From an uncultured Bacteroidales bacterium (GTDB lineage Bacteria > Bacteroidota > Bacteroidia > Bacteroidales > UBA932), in contig CAKUXR010000012.1 of NCBI GenBank assembly GCA_934700615.1, positions 29,829 through 93,828 on the forward strand: a stretch of DNA of 64,000 nucleotides. The letters run 5' to 3'. The first letter of the stretch is position 1; each line of letters begins with the position of its first letter. Below are positions 52,931-60,866 of this stretch, in pieces. The translations under genes and the position numbers were made by a program. The notes beneath the pieces were generated by a model. The model had not been told where the DNA came from, ran no database searches, and saw only the letters and a program-made list of their open reading frames with translations.

Positions 52931-54832
52931 ATGGGAATACGAATTTGTGTTATAGTCTTGCTGTCAATGTCAATGTGCCTGCAGTCGCGGGCGTTTTCAC
53001 AAGGACAGCGCGAAATAGTCGGAGACGGGAAGGGACGGTCAATGTCTCTGCCTGCCAATGTCGTGTCTTCCGTTCCGGAAGCTGCAGCCTATTTGTCCGG
53101 AGTGTCGGAACTGGAGCAGATCCCGGAAGAGGAAATGGAAAAATGGTGGGACCTCGCAGAACATCCTGTTCCGATAAATCTTGTCGGAAGAAATGTGCTG
53201 GAGGCGTCCGGGCTCATGTCAATGTACCAGATTGTATCTCTGTTGGATTACAGGGCGCGAAGTGGGGATGTCTTGTCAATATCGGAACTGGGGGCTGTTG
53301 ATGGTTTCGGAAAAGAGACGGCGGAAGCGCTTAGATGGTTCATATCATTGGAGTCGCGCTCCTTGCCGGGGAAGTCGTCGGATTACCGGGCTCCTGTGCG
53401 AAATTCATTGACTGTCAATGAATCGAACAAACTGTCAATACCTTTCGACGGGAAGTCTCCTGATTATTCATGGTCCCATTATGAAAAGTTCAGGACAGGG
53501 GCAGAAGGACGATGGTCGGCAGGACTGTCATTGAAAAGGACATATTCTGACGATGTCCCGTGGCCGTCCGCATATACCGTACATGGTGCTTATTTCGGGA
53601 AGGGGCATCTGTCCCGTCTTGTCGTAGGTGACTATTCCCTCAGATTCGGTCAGGGGCTTGCCATGTGGAGCGGATTCGCCATGACAGGGGTTTCCGGACC
53701 CCGGTCCTTCTGGAAAAGGCCTACAGGTATATCTCCGTCAATGTCGTCATCATCATCCAGTCTCAGGGGAGTCGCTGCGGAACTGGATTACGGACGTTTC
53801 GGAATATCTGTGTTCTTGGGCTCACCCGGGTTCCGTGACTGGTGTGAAAACGGCTCGAAACTGCGGCTGGATTTGCTTCCGGGAGTCAATGTCTCATGGT
53901 TTTCCAGACATGGACAAGTTTCATTTACAGCACTTTGCAACTTGAAAGACATTGAATCGGCGGGAAAGGCCAATGCCGGGAAGGAGGTGTTTCGTGTCGG
54001 GGACAACGTCGTAATTCCATTGACAAGAGTCTCGGCGGATGCCCGGTTCTGTGTCCGCGGAATCGAGATTTTCGGAGAGGCCGCCATGGATATCAGCAGT
54101 GTCAGACCGGCATTGACAGGGGGCTTCATGTTCCCGGCAGGGGAGTGGAAAATGGCATTGGCAGGCAGATATATTCCTTCTGAGTATGACCTGTCTTTTG
54201 CGGCTCCTGTCCGCGCGTTTTCCGGCAAGGGCGGAGAATATGGGGCTGCTGCCGGAATTTCATTGAAGTCGTATGTGCTGAGTGTGGACTATTCTTTTGT
54301 CCCGGAAAAGGACAGGAGGCGGGTCAAGGTGTTGTTGTCCAGCCCTTTCCGTCTCTCTGAGGCTGTGGGTCTGGATTTGAGGGCCACAGAACGTTGGAAG
54401 TCTTACGGGAACGCGAACCGGCTGGATTTGCGTGCTGATTTGAAGGTCAATGCAGGGAAGTGGAATACGGTAGTCCGGGCCAATGCGGCGTTGACGGACA
54501 AGTTGTCCGGACTGGGCTATGTCGAGGAAAGTTATTCCGGAAGAATCGGAGCCGTTTTCTTGCGTGGGACAATGTTTGCCGCCGACAGCTGGGATGGCCG
54601 TCTGTATTGCTACGAACGTGATGCGCCGGGGTCTTTCAATGTTCCTGCGTATTACGGGAGGGGTTACTCGTTGTCATTAGTGGCACGGCTCAAATTCCGT
54701 CTCGGAAAGAATGATGCCATAAAGGCGTATATAAGAACTGGATATACTGATACCCCTTGGCTGAGTCCGGGACAGACCAAATGGCGTCCGGCAAAAGCTG
54801 AACTTAAAATGCAGGTTACTTATGACTTTTAG
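52931..54832 (+). CDS. Helix-hairpin-helix domain outer-membrane barrel protein
   Basis: A 633-residue exported protein: signal peptide (MGIRICVIVLLSMSMCLQSRAF), then an N-terminal region with paired helix-hairpin-helix-like motifs. These are PINLVGRNVLEASGLMSMYQ with IVSLLDYRARSGDVLSISEL and GAVDGFGKETAEALRWF, as in ComEA-type proteins. A long beta-strand region from about residue 175 looks like an outer-membrane barrel, ending with LKMQVTYDF (terminal Phe). This architecture occurs across Bacteroidota and its function is unknown; DNA binding at the surface is conceivable from the HhH part but unproven. The gene holds an exceptional number of the GTCAATG word. Confidence 0.75.
   Translation: MGIRICVIVLLSMSMCLQSRAFSQGQREIVGDGKGRSMSLPANVVSSVPEAAAYLSGVSELEQIPEEEMEKWWDLAEHPVPINLVGRNVLEASGLMSMYQIVSLLDYRARSGDVLSISELGAVDGFGKETAEALRWFISLESRSLPGKSSDYRAPVRNSLTVNESNKLSIPFDGKSPDYSWSHYEKFRTGAEGRWSAGLSLKRTYSDDVPWPSAYTVHGAYFGKGHLSRLVVGDYSLRFGQGLAMWSGFAMTGVSGPRSFWKRPTGISPSMSSSSSSLRGVAAELDYGRFGISVFLGSPGFRDWCENGSKLRLDLLPGVNVSWFSRHGQVSFTALCNLKDIESAGKANAGKEVFRVGDNVVIPLTRVSADARFCVRGIEIFGEAAMDISSVRPALTGGFMFPAGEWKMALAGRYIPSEYDLSFAAPVRAFSGKGGEYGAAAGISLKSYVLSVDYSFVPEKDRRRVKVLLSSPFRLSEAVGLDLRATERWKSYGNANRLDLRADLKVNAGKWNTVVRANAALTDKLSGLGYVEESYSGRIGAVFLRGTMFAADSWDGRLYCYERDAPGSFNVPAYYGRGYSLSLVARLKFRLGKNDAIKAYIRTGYTDTPWLSPGQTKWRPAKAELKMQVTYDF
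52963..52975 (+). repeat. Overlapping tandem copy of the GTCAATG word
   Basis: GTCAATGTCAATG is two copies sharing one G. The same overlapping arrangement occurs at 23378-23390, 35755-35767 and, on the other strand, 21983-21995. It is the local peak of a word scattered through the whole window. Confidence 0.6.
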
Positions 54833-54873
54833 AGAGAATGGCAGGAACTGCGGTATTCGCAATACCGGTTACG

Positions 54874-55626
54874 TTAAACCTCCTTGAGATAGCGGTGCTG
54901 TTTCTCGGGGAAGATTTCCTTGTAGATGTCTGAGGTTCCTTTCGGAATGAAAATCTTCCTGAGTTTGGTACATCCGTAGAAGGCGTCCGGCCCGATGGCA
55001 ATAAGTCCTTCCGGCAGAGTGATTTCCTTAAGGGATTCGCAGAATGAGAATGCTTCGGCACCTATCAGTTTGAGTCCCTTGTTTATCCTCACTTTCTCAA
55101 GAGAGAAGCACTCGAAGAATGCGCGTTCTCCGATGGATTTGAGAGACGCCGGGAAACCTATCTGTTCGAGTTCCCAGCAGCCATAGAATGCTTCGTCCCT
55201 GATGGTAAGGAGAGATTTCGGAAGGCCGAATCTTTTTACCCAGCCGCACTCCTTGAATGCAGCTTCGCCGATATGTTCCAATGAATCAGGCAGATGAATC
55301 TTGTCCAGAAATGAAACTCTTTCTTCTTCAGGGATTTCACTGCCTATAGGGCGGTCTTCAGCCATGTATGGCTGGAAAGAGAAAACATTGTCGCAGATTA
55401 TCCGCGTTCCTTCGCGGACATTGACTTCATCAGGAAAGTTTTCGGCGTCGAGCAGTTTGAGTCCGTCGGCGCTGTAACTGCAATTGTAGTCGCTGTCCCA
55501 GTCGTCGGTTGCCAAATCTTCCTGTGTGGCTGATGTGTTGATGCTTAGAATTTTAAGCAAATCTTCAGGTAATACCTGCATGTTTTCCTCTTTCATTTTC
55601 TGTCCGTCTTTATGGCTGCAGGTCAT
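54874..55626 (-). CDS. LRR_5 (BspA-like) leucine-rich repeat protein without export signal
   Basis: A 250-residue protein with at least five repeats of the LRR_5/BspA type, for example LEHIGEAAFKECGWVKRFGL, LLTIRDEAFYGCWELEQIGF, LKSIGERAFFECFSLEKV, LKLIGAEAFSFCESLKEI and LIAIGPDAFYGCTKLRKIFI. BspA-like proteins usually have a signal peptide and a surface anchor; this one has neither, so it is predicted to be cytosolic. The start could be 55626, 55596 or 55581; the last has the best ribosome-binding purines (AGAGG). A TATCTTTG element at 55649 drives it. The role is unknown. Confidence 0.8.
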   Translation of the reverse strand: MTCSHKDGQKMKEENMQVLPEDLLKILSINTSATQEDLATDDWDSDYNCSYSADGLKLLDAENFPDEVNVREGTRIICDNVFSFQPYMAEDRPIGSEIPEEERVSFLDKIHLPDSLEHIGEAAFKECGWVKRFGLPKSLLTIRDEAFYGCWELEQIGFPASLKSIGERAFFECFSLEKVRINKGLKLIGAEAFSFCESLKEITLPEGLIAIGPDAFYGCTKLRKIFIPKGTSDIYKEIFPEKQHRYLKEV

Positions 55627-55648
55627 ATGACCGGCCGTTTAATCTCGG

Positions 55649-55656
55649 CAAAGATA
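55649..55656 (-). promoter_or_regulatory. -7 promoter element for the LRR gene
   Basis: TATCTTTG on the minus strand, 22 bp before the furthest upstream ATG. Confidence 0.55.
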
Positions 55657-55698
55657 TAGTAAATTCAGTGAAATTGTTTGTAAATTCGCATAATAAAC

Positions 55699-57996
55699 AT
55701 GTTGAAGGACAGAACATATATAAGAGTTATACTCCCGCTCAGACTTGACTGGGAGCCGTATTATTATGTCCCTGCCGAGATGGCGAAGGAAGGACTGGCA
55801 GCGGGAATGAGGGCCTCTGTCCTGTTCGCGAGGAAGAAATATCTGGGAGTGGTAAGTGCTGCCGCCATTGAACCTGACGTTGAGGAGAGTAAAATCAATG
55901 CTGTCCTGTCATTGGAAAGGGGGCTGGAGACGATTACTGCCAATGAACTTGAATTGTGGCGTTTTGTATCCGGATACTATCTCTGTACCGTAGGAGAGGT
56001 CTATAAGGCGGCTTATCCGCAACTGAAAGTGGATAAGGAAGTTGCAGACGCCAAACGTGAAGAGAAGCGTCTCTCCGTCATTGACAGGAAACTTCAGGCG
56101 CTTGCGTCCCGGAAGGATAGGCTTTCCGCTTTTCTTGAAAAAAAGCGGCTGGCGGCAGAGCGGGCCAAGTCTGATTCTTCGAAGAAGAAGTTTTCGGATG
56201 AGGCGGAAAAATATGCCGCCCAGATTTCGCTTGTGGAGCAGTCCATGTCAATGCTGGAGGATGAGAAAGTGTCAGGTCCGGACAATGTGCGATGCTTCGA
56301 ATCCTCATATGAGGTGTCGCTGAGCGCTGCGCAGAATGATGCGTATTCGACCGTGAAGTCGGCATTCTCGGAGCATCTGCCTGTTCTTCTCAACGGAGTC
56401 ACGGGCTCCGGAAAGACTGAAATATATGTGAAACTGGCATTGGAAACAATGCGTCAGGGGAAGAATGTACTTTACATGATTCCTGAGATCGCCGTCAGCA
56501 GGCAGCTGGAAGAAAGGCTCAGGCGTATTTTCGGTGCATATCTGTTCACTTTCCATTCGAAAGTTACTGCTGCCAAGAGGGAAGAGGTCGCGTCAGAGAT
56601 CCGTTCGGGAAATTACATAGTGCTTGGTACGCGTTCTTCGATATTCCTGCCTCATCATGACCTGGGATTGATAATCGTGGATGAGGAACATGATACCTCG
56701 TATAAGCAGGACGCTCCGGCACCAAGATACAACGGAAGGGATACTGCATTGATGCTGGCCCGTATTGACGGGGCGGAGATTATCCTCGGGACTGCGACTC
56801 CTTCGCTGGAGTCTCTCTACAATTGCAGGATCGGGAGGATGAAGAAAGTCGATCTTCCGGAAAGATATTACGGTGCGTCCGATTCGGATGTGGAAATCAT
56901 TGACACTTCTGCGGAAAGGAGAAAGAGGGGAATGGCGGGGAATTTCTCTTTTAAGCTCATTCAGCGTATCAGATCGGCTCTGGCGGACGGCGGACAGGTT
57001 CTGCTTCTTCGTGCAAGACGTGCGTATTCACCTGCTGTCCAATGCACTGCGTGTGGAGATATTCCGAGATGTCCGCATTGTAATGTGCCGCTTAGCTGGC
57101 ATCGTCAGGAGGGTATCCTGCTGTGTCATTACTGCGGTTGGAGAACTCCGTTTTCCGGAACTTGCGGCAAATGTGGCGGGACCATGGAGGCTCTTGGGGC
57201 CGGTACGCAGAAGATAGAGGAGGAGGTCACAAAACTGTTCCCGGATGCCAGGGTCGCCCGTCTGGACAGTGACACCGCTGCAGTTGCCGGAAAGGAATCA
57301 GAGATAATCCGGAATTTCGCTGACAGGAAAATAGATATACTCGTCGGTACTCAGATAATCACGAAAGGCTTTGATTTTGACGGTCTCTCGCTTGTGGCCG
57401 TGCTTATGGCGGATTCTCTTTTGGGCCAGCAGGATTTCAGGGCGGACGAAAGGGCGTTCCAACTCCTGGAGCAATTCCGCGGACGGACAGGAAGACGTGG
57501 CCGGAAAGGAATGCTTGTGATACAGACATCCCGTCCGGAACACCCTGTATATCAGGCATTTTCTCATGAAAACGAAGATGGCGTGATGAGTCTTGCCACA
57601 GAGGCGGAAAGAAAAGCATTGGTAGAGTCGATGCTGGACGAGCGCCAGACTTTCGGTTATCCGCCGTTTTCGAGGATTGTGAGGGTGATCATCAAGGATT
57701 CCAATGAGGCCAGGCTGGAAAAGCTCTCCAGGATGTTGTATTCCGCACTTGTCAAAGCCTATGGAATTTCCATGGCAGGATTTGTGCAGACATCCGCTCT
57801 GCCGGTTACTGTCGTCGGTCCTTATCCTCCGGCCGTGGACAGGCAGTCAGATATATTCGTGAGACATCTCCGTGTCAGTTTCAGGAAGGACGGTGCGCTG
57901 TCTGACAATAAACGGAAACTTGTGGATATCGTGAAGGCCTTTGAGGCCCAACATGCTTATAATGGGCATGTTGCGCTGGATGTGGACCCTGTGTAA
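55699..57996 (+). CDS. priA: Primosomal helicase PriA (protein N')
   Basis: A 765-residue PriA that restarts stalled replication forks. It has a PriA 3'-DNA-binding N-terminus, a charged coiled segment (about 110-180), helicase Walker A GVTGSGKTEIYVKLAL, the box VDEEHDTSYKQ and GTATPSLESL. The zinc-binding cysteines follow in QCTACGDIPRCPHCNVPLSW and LLCHYCGWRTPFSGTCGKCG. Helicase motif GTQIITKGFDFDG and the QVAGRAGR-equivalent QFRGRTGRRGRKG come next. In the last motif Val-Ala is replaced by Phe-Arg, a small departure. ATG 55699 is supported by the upstream spacing from the divergent LRR gene. Confidence 0.95.
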   Translation: MLKDRTYIRVILPLRLDWEPYYYVPAEMAKEGLAAGMRASVLFARKKYLGVVSAAAIEPDVEESKINAVLSLERGLETITANELELWRFVSGYYLCTVGEVYKAAYPQLKVDKEVADAKREEKRLSVIDRKLQALASRKDRLSAFLEKKRLAAERAKSDSSKKKFSDEAEKYAAQISLVEQSMSMLEDEKVSGPDNVRCFESSYEVSLSAAQNDAYSTVKSAFSEHLPVLLNGVTGSGKTEIYVKLALETMRQGKNVLYMIPEIAVSRQLEERLRRIFGAYLFTFHSKVTAAKREEVASEIRSGNYIVLGTRSSIFLPHHDLGLIIVDEEHDTSYKQDAPAPRYNGRDTALMLARIDGAEIILGTATPSLESLYNCRIGRMKKVDLPERYYGASDSDVEIIDTSAERRKRGMAGNFSFKLIQRIRSALADGGQVLLLRARRAYSPAVQCTACGDIPRCPHCNVPLSWHRQEGILLCHYCGWRTPFSGTCGKCGGTMEALGAGTQKIEEEVTKLFPDARVARLDSDTAAVAGKESEIIRNFADRKIDILVGTQIITKGFDFDGLSLVAVLMADSLLGQQDFRADERAFQLLEQFRGRTGRRGRKGMLVIQTSRPEHPVYQAFSHENEDGVMSLATEAERKALVESMLDERQTFGYPPFSRIVRVIIKDSNEARLEKLSRMLYSALVKAYGISMAGFVQTSALPVTVVGPYPPAVDRQSDIFVRHLRVSFRKDGALSDNKRKLVDIVKAFEAQHAYNGHVALDVDPV

Positions 57997-58040
57997 AAGA
58001 AAAGTTATCAACAGTTCGCAGGGGGTATCGATTATTTTAT

Positions 58041-58048
58041 TAATTTTG
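58041..58048 (+). promoter_or_regulatory. -7 promoter element for parA-parB
   Basis: TAATTTTG matches TAnnTTTG and leaves a leader of about 75 nt before the parA ATG. Confidence 0.5.
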
Positions 58049-58125
58049 TGAACTTTACATGATTAAATGATGGTGTGCGGGCGACATGTTCACGTTGTTG
58101 CGGTATGCCTTATAGAATTTAAAAG

Positions 58126-58914
58126 ATGGGAAAGATCATAGCAATAGCGAACCAGAAGGGAGGAGTCGGAAAGACTACGACTGCGATTAATCTTGCGGCG
58201 TCTTTGGCTGTCCTTGAGAAAAAGGTCCTCATCATTGATGCGGATCCGCAGGCCAATACCACATCCGGACTCAATTTCTCTCCTGAAGATGACAGAAAAC
58301 GGACTTTGTATGAGGTACTTATCGGAGAGATAGGTATCCGTGACGCGTTGATTCAGGCGGAGATTGCCAATCTCCAGATGGTGCCGTCCCATATTAACCT
58401 TGTCGGAGTCGAGATTGAGATGCTTGAGGCCGAGGAGCGTGAGTCCATCATGAAGAAGGCTATTGAACCGGTCCGCGATGACTATGATTATATAATTATA
58501 GACTGTTCTCCTTCATTGGGGCTCATTACTGTCAATTCGCTGACAGCTGCGGATTCGGTGATGATTCCTGTCCAGCCGGAGTTCTTTGCGTTGGAGGGAC
58601 TCGGAAAGTTGCTCCAGACCATCAGACTGGTTCAGAATGGCGTGAATCCGGCATTGACAATAGAAGGATTTGTGGTTACGATGTTCGATGGCCGTACGAA
58701 GGTTCATACACAGGTGCTGAACCAGCTTCGGGAGCATTTCAAAGATATGGTGTTCAACTCCATAATCCAGAGGAACATCCGTCTCAGCGAGGCCCCTTCC
58801 CATGGTAAGCCGATTATCCTGTATGATATCATGAGCAACGGAACTACGAATTATCTGAATCTCGCGAAAGAGGTTCTGGAGAAAAATGAAATAAATAGTG
58901 TAGGACATGAGTAA
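58126..58914 (+). CDS. parA: Chromosome-partitioning ATPase ParA (Soj)
   Basis: A 262-residue deviant Walker A ATPase. The motif KGGVGKTTTAINLAASLA starts at residue 10, Walker B is YIIIDCSPSLGLIT, and the DNA-binding C-terminal region is conserved. It works with ParB to segregate the replication origin. parB starts 8 bases before its stop, so translation is coupled. The pair usually lies within some distance of the origin; no origin was identified in this window. Confidence 0.95.
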   Translation: MGKIIAIANQKGGVGKTTTAINLAASLAVLEKKVLIIDADPQANTTSGLNFSPEDDRKRTLYEVLIGEIGIRDALIQAEIANLQMVPSHINLVGVEIEMLEAEERESIMKKAIEPVRDDYDYIIIDCSPSLGLITVNSLTAADSVMIPVQPEFFALEGLGKLLQTIRLVQNGVNPALTIEGFVVTMFDGRTKVHTQVLNQLREHFKDMVFNSIIQRNIRLSEAPSHGKPIILYDIMSNGTTNYLNLAKEVLEKNEINSVGHE

Positions 58915-59833
58915 ACAACAGAGAGGACTTGGAAGAGGTATCGGGGCGCTGCTTGGTGATGTAGGGGATCTTGAGTCGTTGCGCAGCCCGGTAGGATATG
59001 TCAATAAGGAGGTCGTGGGGACCAAAGAGCCTCAGGATACTGCTGATGTGCTCCGTATTCCGGTAGATATGATTGAGCCGAATCCTTTCCAGCCGAGAAT
59101 GTCTTTTGACCAGGAGGCTCTGGAGGAATTGGCGTTGTCGATCCGTACTTTCGGACTTATCCAGCCTATCACCGTCAGAAAGAAATCTGACAACAGATAT
59201 CAGATTATCAGTGGTGAACGTCGCTTCAAGGCATGCAGGATGACCGGCATGACGATGGTTCCTGCATATATCAGGGATGCCAATGACCAGGGAATGCTGG
59301 AGATGGCGATTGTGGAGAATATCCAGAGGGAAAATCTTGATCCTATCGAGGTCGCCATGAGTTATCAGCGCCTTATAGACGAATGCAGTCTGACCCAGGA
59401 GCAGATGGCTGACAGGGTGGGAAAGAAGAGGGCTTCGGTAACCAACTATCTCCGTCTTCTGAAATTGCCGGCCAAGGTCCAGCATGACTTGAAGGTCGGC
59501 CTCTTGAGTGTCGGACATGCTAAAGTCATTCTTGGCGTGGCTGACCAGACTCTTCAGGAGCAGTTGTGTGACCTTGTCATCAAGCACGGCCTGTCGGTGA
59601 GACAGTTGGAGGACAAGATCAAGGAACTGCAGGGCAGTCCTGCCAAGCCGCAGAAGAAAGAAGTTGCTCTTCCGGACGATTACTATAAAGTTCTTGAGCA
59701 TATCGGCAAGTTTTTTGACAAGAGCATCAGCCTGAAAAGGTCTGAATCCGGAAAGGGTACAATGACGATTCATTTTGACTCTGACGCGGAGATCAGTCGT
59801 TTTCTCAAGGCTCTTGAGGATTCAAATATCTGA
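58907..59833 (+). CDS. parB: Chromosome-partitioning protein ParB (Spo0J)
   Basis: A 308-residue ParB with the N-terminal ParA-contact sequence (RGLGRGIGALLGD) and the ParB/Srx CTPase fold (IEPNPFQPRMSFDQEALEEL, then ISGERRFKACRMTG). An arginine patch and the central helix-turn-helix that binds parS (LTQEQMADRVGKKRASVTNY) follow, then a short C-terminal dimerisation domain. It overlaps parA by 8 bases and is followed after 10 bp by the DUF5683 gene. No clear parS palindrome was found nearby. Confidence 0.95.
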   Translation: MSKQQRGLGRGIGALLGDVGDLESLRSPVGYVNKEVVGTKEPQDTADVLRIPVDMIEPNPFQPRMSFDQEALEELALSIRTFGLIQPITVRKKSDNRYQIISGERRFKACRMTGMTMVPAYIRDANDQGMLEMAIVENIQRENLDPIEVAMSYQRLIDECSLTQEQMADRVGKKRASVTNYLRLLKLPAKVQHDLKVGLLSVGHAKVILGVADQTLQEQLCDLVIKHGLSVRQLEDKIKELQGSPAKPQKKEVALPDDYYKVLEHIGKFFDKSISLKRSESGKGTMTIHFDSDAEISRFLKALEDSNI

Positions 59834-59843
59834 TTTGCTGCCG

Positions 59844-60800
59844 ATGTCTAAAAGAAAATATCACATACTGGCTCTGCTGGGCTTGTTCCTGCTGTCGTTT
59901 TCGTTCAATGCGAGGGCTCAGTTCAAGGAACAGGCTTTCACTCAGAACTATAATGATGAGAGTGATTCTACAGCCAGAGATTCTACAGATGCCGCATTCA
60001 CCTTCAAAGAGTTTTTCGGGGGAGTGCGGCATAAGAGAGATGCGCGTATCGGTGTCCTTTTTGCCGGTTCCACCGTTTTCGTGGGAGCGCAGCAGATGTA
60101 CAACAAACAGTATTGGAAGCTGCCTGTCATATATGGCGGAATGGCTGCGACTGCAGGTGCCGGAATATATTTCAGGCATCAGTACAATGTGGACGGAAAC
60201 AATCGCAACAAGACGATAAGCAATTTGTGCTTTCTGGGAACGGGCCTGATTTATTGGGGCTCGTTGCTTGACGGTGTCGGAAACTACAAGAAGGGAACGT
60301 ATCCGCAGGCCGGTAAGGCAACTCTCTATTCGGCTCTTCTTCCTGGTCTCGGACAGGCCTACAACGGGGAGTATTGGAAGATCCCGATTTATTATACGGG
60401 ACTCATGTGTTCTGCCCATTTTCTGGTTACGAACAATACGAATTATTTGCGTTATAAGAGAATCTATAATGCCGCCACTGCCGAAAACTCCACTTACGAT
60501 GGCCCTGTATCTGCCTCTACGGCAAAGTATTACAGGGATGTCTACAGAAGATATAGAGATTATTCCGTCGTGGCATTGGCAGGATTTTATCTGCTTCAGA
60601 TCATTGACGCGAATGTCTTTTCCTATATGCAGAATTTTGAACTTGGTGACGATATATCGATGAGTGTTTCTCCGACGATGATTTCTCCGGACATGGGTTA
60701 TGCCATGAATACGGGAGGTTATTCTGGCAGAAGTGGTTTCAGTCGTCCGGCTGTCACTGGTTCGGAAGCTTTCGGTCTCAGCATCGGATTCAGGTTCTGA
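59844..60800 (+). CDS. DUF5683 family protein
   Basis: A 318-residue protein with an N-terminal signal peptide (KYHILALLGLFLLSFSFNARA, cleavage near AQF) and hydrophobic segments after about residue 70. The DUF5683 core is PQAGKATLYSALLPGLGQAY, then NGEYWKIPIYYTG, a membrane-linked motif seen downstream of parB in many Bacteroidota. The frame is open upstream into parB, but ATG 59844 has the signal peptide directly after it. The function is unknown; the recurring parAB neighbourhood suggests a cell-envelope or division role. Confidence 0.88.
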   Translation: MSKRKYHILALLGLFLLSFSFNARAQFKEQAFTQNYNDESDSTARDSTDAAFTFKEFFGGVRHKRDARIGVLFAGSTVFVGAQQMYNKQYWKLPVIYGGMAATAGAGIYFRHQYNVDGNNRNKTISNLCFLGTGLIYWGSLLDGVGNYKKGTYPQAGKATLYSALLPGLGQAYNGEYWKIPIYYTGLMCSAHFLVTNNTNYLRYKRIYNAATAENSTYDGPVSASTAKYYRDVYRRYRDYSVVALAGFYLLQIIDANVFSYMQNFELGDDISMSVSPTMISPDMGYAMNTGGYSGRSGFSRPAVTGSEAFGLSIGFRF

Positions 60801-60866
60801 CGTTTGCATAACATTGAAATCTGAAGCTGCTGAAATAGATATGAGTTTGTAAAGAGTTAATTGTCA

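Noticed and set aside
58003..58097. DnaA-box-like TTATCAACA and a parS-like TGTTCACGTTG before parA
   Set aside because: The first has a mismatch and stands alone; the second lacks the palindrome of parS. Neither supports an origin or a partition site.
59805..60809. 334-codon minus-strand frame
   Set aside because: It is antisense to the DUF5683 gene, rich in Arg, His and Ser as shadow frames are, with no promoter or family pattern.
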